A model generated the notes under the pieces. The model had not been told where the DNA came from and searched no databases. It saw only the letters and a program-made list of their open reading frames with translations. The position numbers and the translations under genes are program-made. This document shows positions 1 to 8,500 of a stretch of 64,000 bases of DNA, one piece after another (the stretch's first letter is position 1; each line of letters opens with the position of its first letter). The stretch lies in contig NZ_FNYT01000006.1 of the NCBI RefSeq assembly GCF_900109135.1, positions 57,661-121,660 of the forward strand. The letters run 5' to 3'. Origin of the DNA: Trichococcus ilyis. Lineage in GTDB: Bacteria; Bacillota; Bacilli; Lactobacillales; Aerococcaceae.

Positions 1-1
1 A

Positions 2-748
2 CAGACGCCTATCTCGATTTTGTTGATGGGTATCGATAACGGTGCCGATGGGAGAACCGAAGCCGGAAGATCGGACTCGATGATTGTGGTGACGGTCAAT
101 CCTAAGACACAAACAACTACGATGGTCAGCATACCAAGGGATACTTTTTCCGAAATCGTCGGTAATGACAGCTATGATAAAATCAATCACGCCTATTGGT
201 TCGGTGGTGCCGAAATGGCGATCAATACGGTCCAGAAATTATTGGGCATACCGATCGATTACTACGCATCCATCAACATGGAGGGCTTGAAACAGATGGT
301 TGATGCGGTAGGCGGCATCACAGTCAATAGCCCGCTTGCCTTCACATCAAGGGGCTATACTTTCGTGGAAGGCTCAAATCAGATGGACGGTGAAGCAGCA
401 TTGGCATTTTCGCGTATGCGCGAAGAGGACCCGACACAAGACACTGGCCGACAAGACCGCCAGCGTTTGGTTATTGAAGCGATCATCAATAACATGATGA
501 AAACGGATATGTTATTGAGCTATCAAGATATTTTGTATTCCTTGTCCGCTAACGTAGAAACCAACCTGCAGATGAGCGATTATCTGGCATTGCAGCAAAA
601 TGGGTACGTATCTGCTGTGTCCAACATCAAGCAGGACCACTTAGGCGGCGTGGGTGGTCTGCGGAATGACATCTACTACAGCTTCGTGGACGGAGCTGAA
701 CTGAACCGGGTTCAAGAGGTTTTGAAAACGGAACTGGAATTGCAATAA
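2..748 (+). CDS. LytR-CpsA-Psr (LCP) family protein, 5' end outside window
   Basis: The reading frame is open from the first base, so the N-terminus (cytoplasmic tail and membrane anchor) lies outside the window. The visible part is the extracellular LCP domain, which in this family transfers undecaprenyl-linked polymer to peptidoglycan. Typical motifs are visible: LLMGIDNG at the start, the Arg/Asp-rich GRSDSMIVVTVNP stretch, SIPRDT, INHAYWFGG, and FSRMREED followed by GRQDRQR near the end. It resembles the second LCP gene at 12142 along its whole length. It ends at a clear terminator and stands at the head of a polysaccharide region, which fits a role in attaching that polymer to the wall. 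The family is certain; the substrate is inferred. Confidence 0.93.
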   Translation, partial: QTPISILLMGIDNGADGRTEAGRSDSMIVVTVNPKTQTTTMVSIPRDTFSEIVGNDSYDKINHAYWFGGAEMAINTVQKLLGIPIDYYASINMEGLKQMVDAVGGITVNSPLAFTSRGYTFVEGSNQMDGEAALAFSRMREEDPTQDTGRQDRQRLVIEAIINNMMKTDMLLSYQDILYSLSANVETNLQMSDYLALQQNGYVSAVSNIKQDHLGGVGGLRNDIYYSFVDGAELNRVQEVLKTELELQ

Positions 749-760
749 CCTAAGCTAAGA

Positions 761-792
761 AGGCGAGATCAGGCATCTCGTCTTTTTTTTTG
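761..792 (+). terminator. Rho-independent terminator after LCP gene
   Basis: A GCGAGAT / ATCTCGT stem with a short loop is followed by a run of nine T, 13 bases after the LCP stop codon. Confidence 0.85.
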
Positions 793-822
793 TCTCCGGC
801 CTTATCAAGCCTTAACAATTTC

Positions 823-871
823 GTTAAGATTGTTATTTTTCCTTTTTCATTCCGGTTAATTGACTTATACT
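823..871 (+). promoter_or_regulatory. Promoter of the first glycosyltransferase operon, shared box
   Basis: The order is GTTAAG, 12 nt, CCTTTTTCATT, 6 nt, AATTG, 3 nt, TATACT (-10 at 866-871). The same blocks at the same spacings occur at 12023-12071 before the second LCP gene (35 of 49 positions identical). There is no good -35 hexamer 17 bases upstream, which suggests help from an activator. An inverted repeat CTTAAC-N6-GTTAAG (811-828) overlaps the left end. The 88-nt leader that follows contains no other gene. Confidence 0.6.
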
Positions 872-958
872 AGAAGGTAATGGGCAAGATGCGCGTACTT
901 AGCAGTGCATCCACAGCCAATATATCCTGCACGGGCAGGATCGGGAGGAGGACCTAGG

Positions 959-2008
959 GTGAAACCAATGGTCAGCATCATCGTGCCGGTCTACAATGCG
1001 GCACCTTATTTAAAGCAATGCATCGACAGTCTGACTGGTCAGACGCTGAAGGAAACCGAAATCATACTGATAAACGACGGATCGACGGATGACAGTCTGA
1101 CTGTCTGCGTCCACCTGGCTTCCACAGATGACCGTATCCGTGTAATCGACAAGCCGAACGGCGGCGTTTCGGAAGCACGGAATGACGGTCTGCGCGCAGC
1201 GACAGGGGAGTATGTGGGCTTTGTCGATCCGGATGACTGGGTGGATATCGATATGTACGAACGCATGCTTGCGACGCTGACGGCCGCCCAAGCGGAAGTC
1301 TGCATGTGCAATTATGTCAAAGAGACCAAAGACGGCACCGAGCCTGTATTGATGAAGCAGCGCGGAGTCATCGAAAAAGCAGCGATCCTTGATGCCATTG
1401 TCGCGAATGTCATCGCCAAACCGAGCTTCAGGAGCGGGGAAACGGACATCATGGGCAGCGTCTGCCGCCTGTTGATCAAGCGCGAACTGCTTGAAAAAGA
1501 AAACATCTGGTTCGACAAGGAAGTCGCCTTCATGGAAGACTTGCTGGTCTGCGTCGAGGCTTTCCTGAAATGCGACCGCATCGCCATCGACGAGGGCGCC
1601 TACTACCATTACCGCGTCCATGAAAGTTCGACCGTGATGGCCTACAAAGCGCAGTTCCATCAGCGCCAGAAGCAGGCTTTCGCGAACCTGCAGCAGTTGC
1701 TGGTCCGCGAGGGCAAGGCAGCCGCCTTGGCACCGCGCATGGCGAACCGCTACATCATCATCGCGCTGCTTTCGCTGGCGAACGAAGCCCACACGGACAA
1801 TCCGGCGACTTTCCGCGAAAAAATCCGCAACATCGGGACAATCGTAGCAGATAAAGAACTGGCTGCCGTCCTTGGAACCATCGATCTGGATGCAGTGGAA
1901 CCCCGCAAAAAACTGGAGCTGAACTTGATTAAGAAACAAGCCAGCGTGACATTGTACCTGTATTACAGCGTATTCAACAAAATCAAGGCCATATTGGGCA
2001 AGGGCTGA
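959..2008 (+). CDS. Family 2 glycosyltransferase
   Basis: This 349-residue cytoplasmic protein is a GT-A fold sugar transferase for polysaccharide repeat-unit assembly. The N-terminus has MVSIIVPVYNAAPYL, then the nucleotide-binding INDGSTDDS and the metal-binding DPDDW motif, all in GT2 order. The C-terminal half is less conserved, as usual for acceptor recognition. I chose the GTG at 959 because GGGAGGAGG lies about seven bases upstream. An earlier GTG at 905 would add a low-complexity extension without a ribosome site; ATG at 968 is a second option. It is followed after 34 bases by a second GT2 gene and shares the promoter at 823-871. The sugar donor cannot be told from sequence. Confidence 0.92.
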   Translation: MKPMVSIIVPVYNAAPYLKQCIDSLTGQTLKETEIILINDGSTDDSLTVCVHLASTDDRIRVIDKPNGGVSEARNDGLRAATGEYVGFVDPDDWVDIDMYERMLATLTAAQAEVCMCNYVKETKDGTEPVLMKQRGVIEKAAILDAIVANVIAKPSFRSGETDIMGSVCRLLIKRELLEKENIWFDKEVAFMEDLLVCVEAFLKCDRIAIDEGAYYHYRVHESSTVMAYKAQFHQRQKQAFANLQQLLVREGKAAALAPRMANRYIIIALLSLANEAHTDNPATFREKIRNIGTIVADKELAAVLGTIDLDAVEPRKKLELNLIKKQASVTLYLYYSVFNKIKAILGKG

Positions 2009-2042
2009 TTAGCCGCCCAAGCCAAAAAGAAAGGGTATTGAG

Positions 2043-3017
2043 ATGAGTGAATTGATCAGCATCATCGTGCCGGTCTACAAGGTGGAGGCGTACTTGCCCC
2101 GCTGTGTGGATTCAATCTTGGCACAAACATACAAAAACCTGGACATCATCCTGGTGGACGACGGTTCGCCGGACAACAGCGGCAAAATCTGCGACACCTA
2201 TGCCGAGAAGGACATCCGCATCACCGTCATCCACCAAGAGAACGGTGGCTTGTCGGCTGCCCGCAACGCCGGCATCGCCGCAGCGAAGGGCGCCTACCTG
2301 ACTTTCCTGGACAGCGACGACTGGGTTCCGGCCGAGTACATCGCCTATTTGTATGAGTTGTTGAAGGAAACCGGCAGCGCCATTTCGCTCTGCAATTTCC
2401 TGAAGACGACGACGGAGGAGTTACCCCAGGCAAGCGAACCGGAAATGGTGACGGTCATGAAGAACGACGCGATTCTGGCGAAATACATCGACTTGGGCGA
2501 TGACTTCCATCCGCAATTGGTCATGGCCTGCGGAAAACTGTTCGACGCCAGCCTGTTCGAATCGATCCGATTCCCGGTCGGCAAACTGCACGAGGACGAG
2601 TTCACGACCTATAAGCTGTTCCATTTCGCGCCGCAGACGGTGGTGTCGAAAAAGCCGTTGTATTATTATTGGCAGCGTGAGGACAGCATCATGGGCGAAG
2701 CAGGCTTCCGCCTGCAGAACAAACTCGATTACATGGAGGCGTTGGTCGAACGGGCAGCCTTTTTCCATGAGGCGGGTAGGACGGAATTGAGCAATCGGAC
2801 TTATAAATCGCTCTTCGCTGAAGCTTTGTCGGTCAATCTGCAATTGGATGCACGCAAGGAAACGGAAGCGAAGGCGCCGATCAGAGGCATGCTGAGGCAA
2901 GCCCGGAATACCTTGAAGCGCACCGGCCGTTCGAAATTGGCTTTCATGTACAGCACCTATCTGTCGTATGAAAGACCGATCGCTTGGGCTTACCGCACTT
3001 ATAAAAAAATGAAGTAA
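2043..3017 (+). CDS. Family 2 glycosyltransferase
   Basis: This 324-residue cytoplasmic transferase is paralogous in outline to its upstream neighbour. Motifs in order are LISIIVPVYKVEAYL, VDDGSPDNSG, ENGGLSAARNAG and the DSDDW metal site. The C-terminal region holds aromatic-rich stretches typical of EpsH/EpsJ-like transferases. An AGAAAGGG site lies just before the ATG. It is the second gene of a compact run (GT2, GT2, flippase, DXD transferase) and probably adds one sugar of the repeat unit before export. Donor and linkage are unknown. Confidence 0.92.
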   Translation: MSELISIIVPVYKVEAYLPRCVDSILAQTYKNLDIILVDDGSPDNSGKICDTYAEKDIRITVIHQENGGLSAARNAGIAAAKGAYLTFLDSDDWVPAEYIAYLYELLKETGSAISLCNFLKTTTEELPQASEPEMVTVMKNDAILAKYIDLGDDFHPQLVMACGKLFDASLFESIRFPVGKLHEDEFTTYKLFHFAPQTVVSKKPLYYYWQREDSIMGEAGFRLQNKLDYMEALVERAAFFHEAGRTELSNRTYKSLFAEALSVNLQLDARKETEAKAPIRGMLRQARNTLKRTGRSKLAFMYSTYLSYERPIAWAYRTYKKMK

Positions 3018-3097
3018 ACAGGGAGATGGCCCAGGCAGCTCCCGGTTATTCCATCCTTGAGCCACCCAGGCCTTCTTCTGAAAGAAAAGAGGGCAAA

Positions 3098-4621
3098 ATG
3101 AATAAAAATAAACAATTCGCCATCAACATGATTGCGCAAGTAGTCGGTTTTGTCGTGAACATGGGGATCAGCTTCTTGTTGACGCCGTTCATCGTCGAAC
3201 ACGTAGGGAGCGAAGCTTATGGGTTCGTGGGTTTGGCGAACAACTTCGTCAGCTACGCGCAAGTCATCACCGTGGCTTTGAACTCGATGGCCAGCCGTTT
3301 CATCACGATCAAGATCACTGAAAATGATGTGGAGGGATCGAACCGCTATTTCACCTCGGTAGTCATCGCGAACATCGCGACGGCTTTGACTTTGAGCATC
3401 CCGTCGGCCATCGTCATCCTGAATCTGAACAAGATCGTGAACGTGTCCGACGCTATTCTGATCGACGTCCAATGGCTGTGGGCGTTCATCTTCCTGAATT
3501 TTTTGGTCAGCATCATCTCGTCGACCTATAGCGTGGCGACGTTCGTCCGCAACAAATTATATTTGTCCTCCCTGCAGGGCATCATCTCCAATATCCTGCG
3601 CGTAGGGGTGCTGATCGCGGCTTTCAGCATTTTCGTGCCGTCAGTCTGGTACGTGGGTCTGGCCGCATTCGTGGCTACCGGTTACGTCTATATCTGGAAT
3701 GTCTACTACACGCGGAAATTGACGCCCGATATCAAAGTGAGGAAACGTTATTTCGATGTGAAAGTCATCAAAGTGCTGTTGTCCTCAGGCATCTGGAACA
3801 GCTTCACGCGGTTGAGTTCGATCCTGTCGACCGGTCTTGATCTGTTGGTTACGAACCTGTACGTCAGTTCGGCTGCGATGGGCGTGCTTTCGGTCGCAAA
3901 AACGGTGCCGAGCGCTATACTGACTTTGTTCGGGACTTTGGCGAGCGTCTATGCGCCGCAGCTGACGATCAGCTACGCACAAAATGACTACAAAGAAATG
4001 AAAAACCAGTTGATGTCCTCGATCAAGTTCCTCGGCCTGTTCGCCTGCATCCCGGTGGCGGCGCTGTTCGCTTATGGGGAAATCTTTTACAAGCTATGGG
4101 TGCCGACCCAAGACGCGCATCTCCTGTACATGTTGACGATCTTGTCGTGCATCGAGTTCATGTTTGTCTTGCCGTTGGAAGGGCTGTGGAATCTCTTCAC
4201 GGCCACGAACAAAGTCAAGCAGACGTCCATCTACATGTTCGTCAACTCGATCGTCACCATCGTCATCGTCTTGGTGGCCATGCAGTTCACAAGCGACGAC
4301 ACTTTGAAGCTGTATATCATTGCAGGGACCAGCACGGCCTTTGCGGTGATCCGATCGCTGTTCTTCCTGCCGATTTACGGGGCGCACTGCCTCAACATCA
4401 AATGGACGGCCTTCTATCCCTCGATCCTGAAAAATACATTATCGGTCGTTGTGGCTTCGGCATTCTCTTTGTTGATCCGCAACTTCCTGCAGATCGACGG
4501 CTGGCTGATGCTGATTGTTGCCGGCATCCTGACGAGCCTCTTTGCGATCGCCTTCAACTTCATCGTGCTGTTGAATCAAAACGAGCGTAAAGCGCTTGTG
4601 AATAAAGTATTGCGCAGATAA
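3098..4621 (+). CDS. Polysaccharide flippase, Wzx/MurJ-like (MOP superfamily)
   Basis: This integral membrane protein of 507 residues has about 12-14 hydrophobic segments. In this family such proteins flip undecaprenyl-diphosphate-linked repeat units across the membrane. The N-terminus (KQFAINMIAQVVGFVVNMGI, then LLTPFIVEHVGSEAYGF) is typical of gram-positive polysaccharide exporters. ATG 3098 has AAAGAGGG a few bases upstream; the open frame runs upstream to 3026 but that part has no hydrophobic or conserved character. The 80-base gap after the second GT2 gene contains no terminator, so the genes are probably co-transcribed. A separately encoded polymerase (20923) completes a Wzx/Wzy-type system. 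Confidence 0.92.
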   Translation: MNKNKQFAINMIAQVVGFVVNMGISFLLTPFIVEHVGSEAYGFVGLANNFVSYAQVITVALNSMASRFITIKITENDVEGSNRYFTSVVIANIATALTLSIPSAIVILNLNKIVNVSDAILIDVQWLWAFIFLNFLVSIISSTYSVATFVRNKLYLSSLQGIISNILRVGVLIAAFSIFVPSVWYVGLAAFVATGYVYIWNVYYTRKLTPDIKVRKRYFDVKVIKVLLSSGIWNSFTRLSSILSTGLDLLVTNLYVSSAAMGVLSVAKTVPSAILTLFGTLASVYAPQLTISYAQNDYKEMKNQLMSSIKFLGLFACIPVAALFAYGEIFYKLWVPTQDAHLLYMLTILSCIEFMFVLPLEGLWNLFTATNKVKQTSIYMFVNSIVTIVIVLVAMQFTSDDTLKLYIIAGTSTAFAVIRSLFFLPIYGAHCLNIKWTAFYPSILKNTLSVVVASAFSLLIRNFLQIDGWLMLIVAGILTSLFAIAFNFIVLLNQNERKALVNKVLRR

Positions 4622-4647
4622 CCAGAAGCAAAAAAGGAGTGAAATTG

Positions 4648-5442
4648 ATGACTAAGATACCGAAAATCATCCATTACTGCTGGTTCGGCGGCGGACCGAT
4701 CCCGGAGAAGGATCAAGCCTGCATCGCAAGCTGGAAAAAGTTCTGTCCGGACTACGAAATCATCGAATGGAACGAAAGCAATTATGACATAAGCAAAAAC
4801 CGCTACATGAAAGAGGCCTACGATGTCAAGAAGTGGGGTTTCGTGCCAGACTATGCCCGTCTGGACATCGTCTATACGCAGGGCGGCATCTATTTGGATA
4901 CGGATGTGGAAATCATCCGCAACATGGATCCTTTGCTGGAGGATGAAGCGTTCATGGGCTTCGAGGACGGCAAGTTCGTCGCTTTGGGATTGGGGTTCGG
5001 CGCCGCCAAGGGCAATCCGCACATCAAAGCTATGCGCGATGTCTACGAAGGCGTCTCCTTCATCAATCCGGACGGCAGCTTCAATACTTTGCCGAGTCCG
5101 CATTACACGACCGATTATCTGTTGGAGAAAGGCCTGAAGCAGAACGATACCTTCCAGCAAATCGAAGGCATCAGCATCTATCCGAAAGCCTATTTTTGCC
5201 CGCGTGATTACTACACCGGGGCGATGAGCCTGACCGAAAATTCCTACACGATCCATCACTACAATGCGTCCTGGTTGTCGGATAAGGAAAAGAAGAACTA
5301 CGAACGCAAGCTGCGCCTGATCGAACGCTACGGCAAACCGGCCGGGACAGGGCTGCATTACGTCCTTTCGATTCCGGACATCATGGAAAGGAACGATTTG
5401 GGTAGCCTGATCAACAAGGGACTCGGGAAATTCAGAAAGTAA
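4648..5442 (+). CDS. DXD-containing glycosyltransferase (Gly_transf_sug / GT32-like)
   Basis: This 264-residue protein starts with IPKIIHYCWFGGGPIPE, the hallmark of the capsular or mannosyl sugar-transferase family with a DXD motif. The metal site is seen as YLDTDVEI (Asp84 and Asp86). A typical VPDYARLDIVYTQGGIYLD stretch precedes it, and there is a late YTIHHYNASW motif. I chose ATG 4648 because AAAGGAG ends eight bases upstream; GTG 4639 overlaps the ribosome site. It is the last gene of the first polysaccharide run and ends at a strong bidirectional terminator. The donor sugar is not determinable. Confidence 0.9.
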   Translation: MTKIPKIIHYCWFGGGPIPEKDQACIASWKKFCPDYEIIEWNESNYDISKNRYMKEAYDVKKWGFVPDYARLDIVYTQGGIYLDTDVEIIRNMDPLLEDEAFMGFEDGKFVALGLGFGAAKGNPHIKAMRDVYEGVSFINPDGSFNTLPSPHYTTDYLLEKGLKQNDTFQQIEGISIYPKAYFCPRDYYTGAMSLTENSYTIHHYNASWLSDKEKKNYERKLRLIERYGKPAGTGLHYVLSIPDIMERNDLGSLINKGLGKFRK

Positions 5443-5484
5443 TTCTGCCTCAATAATAATATGTTTTAAGCAGGACAAAAGAAG

Positions 5485-5530
5485 AAAACGCGGAAGCAAC
5501 CACTAAGCTTGGTTGCTTCCGCGTTTTTTT
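5485..5530. terminator. Bidirectional terminator between convergent genes
   Basis: A 17-bp perfect stem (5485-5501 with 5511-5527) with a 9-base loop is flanked by A on the left and T on the right. It can serve both the + strand transferase and the - strand deacetylase gene. Confidence 0.92.
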
Positions 5531-5546
5531 AGCCTGAACTTTAGAC

Positions 5547-8500
5547 TCAAACGTTCGCGGTGTAGAGGCCGATGGTGTACTCGGCTTGGCCGGTTCCGTT
5601 TGCGTAATAAGCCAATCCGTCGACCACAAAGACATAGCCGTCGCCGTAAGGGGCGTGTGCGATGTGGTGCATAGCCAAGTCGTTCCAGGAACCGTTGTGC
5701 TGTGCTTCGACAGCGGTGCCAAGCTGCTCGACTGTGACGGTTGTCGGAGACAAATCAGAAAGCTTGTACCAAGTTGTGTATTCGCCGTAGACATTCGTGG
5801 CGACCGGAGTCACTTGGACCGGCATCACGATGTAGTCTTCGTACACGAATGGGTTGCCGGCGCCGCGGTAGCCTTTTTCAGACCAGTTCTCTTCGATAAT
5901 GAGGCCGGCTGGATGCAGTTGCCATTCTCCATTGCGCCAGTCTCCGGACGTGTTGTAGTACAAGGAGATGCTGTTGTAAGGTTGCTCGGAGGTCGTCAAA
6001 TACCATGTACCGCCGACTTCGAAGACGTTTGTGTCAACGAAGTTCCCTTCCAATAAAGTGGAGTGATAGTCCCAACCGAGTGGGAAGGAAGTAGCAAAGA
6101 AGGCTTCGACATTGCCGGCTTGATCCGGAACCATGTAGTAGTTGTCATTGTACTCGAAAACGTTTGGATAGGCAGCACGGATGCCGTCCGTTTCCGGACC
6201 TAAGACCACTTGAGTGTAAGTCCAATTGGCGAGGTCGGTACTGTAGGCGTGTGCAACACTGTCCGTGAAGCTTTGCGTTGCGATATTGTAGTCCCTCAAA
6301 ACTTCGAAGAACATGTGGTAGACGCCGTCGACGAGGATGATGAACGGATCGGCGGTCCCTAATGGATTATAGACGTCGGTTACGTCGTTTCGGGTAATGA
6401 CCGGGTTGGTGATGTTCCCGAATTCATCCAGCACAGGGATAGCGAATTCCGGTTCAGGTTCTACATAGCTGTAGTCGCCTTCATAGGCAAGCAACTCGCT
6501 GATGGTCCTGAATTGATAACCGAGGGCGCGGGCGGCTGTGATCATTTCCAACAATGCAGTTGGTGTCGTGTTGGCTGAGTTGTTGCCGTGCAACAGATAG
6601 ATAGCACCGGCGGAAAGGTTATTCAGGACCGCTGCACTGACTTGGCTGGCAGAAAGTGTTCCGGACCAGTCACGGGTATCGGTCGTCCAACCAATTGTGT
6701 AGCTGTAGCCTAGGCTACCGGCTGTCGCCAATACGGTTGCGTTCGTTGCCCCCATCGGAGCGCGGAAATAAGGAGTTGTGCTTTCGCCGGTAGCTGTTTT
6801 CACCAGTTGTTCCAATTGATTCAGATCGGACGTCAATTCAGCGGTCGTCATTTGAGTGGCATCGTCATGGCTGAAAGTATGGTTGCCGATTTCGTGGCCT
6901 TGGGCAAGGATATCATCGATCAAAGTCGGATCGGTGAGCCCATTCAGGAAGAAGGTTGCTTTTACATCCAATAGGGCTAAGTTCGCCAATATTTGGCGGA
7001 GATTTTCAGCACTGGATACATCGCTGATGGTCAAGGAAATGACTTGTTGGTTGGTATTGACTTGATTGACCAGTTGCGAAGGTATCGTGATGATCGGTGG
7101 ATCAGGATCAACAGGATCGACGGGATCAACCGGGTCAACCGGGTCAGGGTAGATGCCTTGGAGCGCCAACAAACCTGTGATGGTCCTGAATTCATAGCCG
7201 AGTGCACGTGCGGCTGCGATCATTTCCAGCAACGCTGCCGGTGTAGTGGCGGCTGAGCTGTTGCCGTGCAACAGGAAGATGGACCCCGGTGTCAGATTGT
7301 TCACGACAGCAGAGCTGACTTGACTGGCCGTCAAGGTTCCGGACCAATCACGCGTGTCAACCGTCCAACCGATTGTGTAGTCATAGCCCAGGCTGCCGGC
7401 TGTTGCCAAAACGGAAGCATTGGTTGCCCCCATCGGAGCGCGGAAGTACGGCTTCGTACTTTCGCCGGTGGCATTTTTGACCAGTTGTTCCAGATTGTTG
7501 AGGTCGGTCGTCAGTTGGGCGGTGGTCATTTGCGTGGCATCATCGTGGCTGTAGGTATGGTTGCCGATTTCGTGACCTTGAGCGAGTATGTCATCAATCA
7601 GAGTCGGATCGGTCAAGCCGTTCAGGAAGAACGTTGCCTTGACATCCAACAGGGCCAGATTCGCCAGTATTTGCCGTAGATTATTGGCATCGGAGGCATC
7701 GCTGATGGTCAAGGAAACGACTTTTTCACCGGTCGTGACCTTATTGATCAACTGCGAAACCGTGGTATCGACGGGATTTGTCGGATCGACCGGATCTGTC
7801 GTGTAGACGCCCTCGAGTTGGATCAGATCACTGACGGTAGCGAAGGAATAACCCAGTTCGCGGGCCGTGTTGATGATTTCGTACAAGGAAGCTGGTGTGT
7901 TGGCGGATTCCGGAACGGCGTGCATCAGGTAGATGTAGCCCGGGGCCAATTGATCCAGGACATTGAAGGCAATTTCATCTGGAGAAAGCGTTCCAAGATA
8001 GTCCAAGCTGTCGACAGACCAGCCAATAGTGTAGTCATAGCCCAGGCTGCCGAGCGTTTCCAAAACAGACTGATCGTAATCCCCGTATGGCGGACGGAAG
8101 AGCGGTCTGGTGGATGCTCCGGTTGCGTTCACTACCTTATTTTCCAATGCGTTCAGTTCAGCCGTGAATTCTGCGATGGTCAAGTAGGTAGAGAATTCAT
8201 GCGAGTAGCTGTGGTTGCCTAGTTCGTGGCCCTGGGAAACGACTTGATACAGCATATCCGGATCGGCGGTTCCGTCAGAGAAGAAGGTCGCTTTGACGTC
8301 AAGTTCCGCCAAAACATCGAGGATCCCTTGGAGGACTTCGCTGTCGCCAAGATCGTCAAAGGTCAGGGAAATTACTTTTTGGTTTGTGTCGATCTGTTCG
8401 ATGAATTGGGAAACGCCGTCGGAAACATCGATCCCACCACCGCCACTGCCATCACTGTAGTCGCCTTCCAACGCCATCAGTTCATCGATTGTGACGAATT

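Noticed and set aside
1010..1939. Minus-strand open frame opposite the first GT2 gene
   Set aside because: Same reason: shadow composition, no ribosome site, GT2 motifs on the + strand.
3018..3097. Structured spacer before the flippase gene similar to the galU spacer
   Set aside because: Only a 5-bp stem (GGGAG/CTCCC) and a short shared CCTGGGTG-type word on opposite strands; likely chance.
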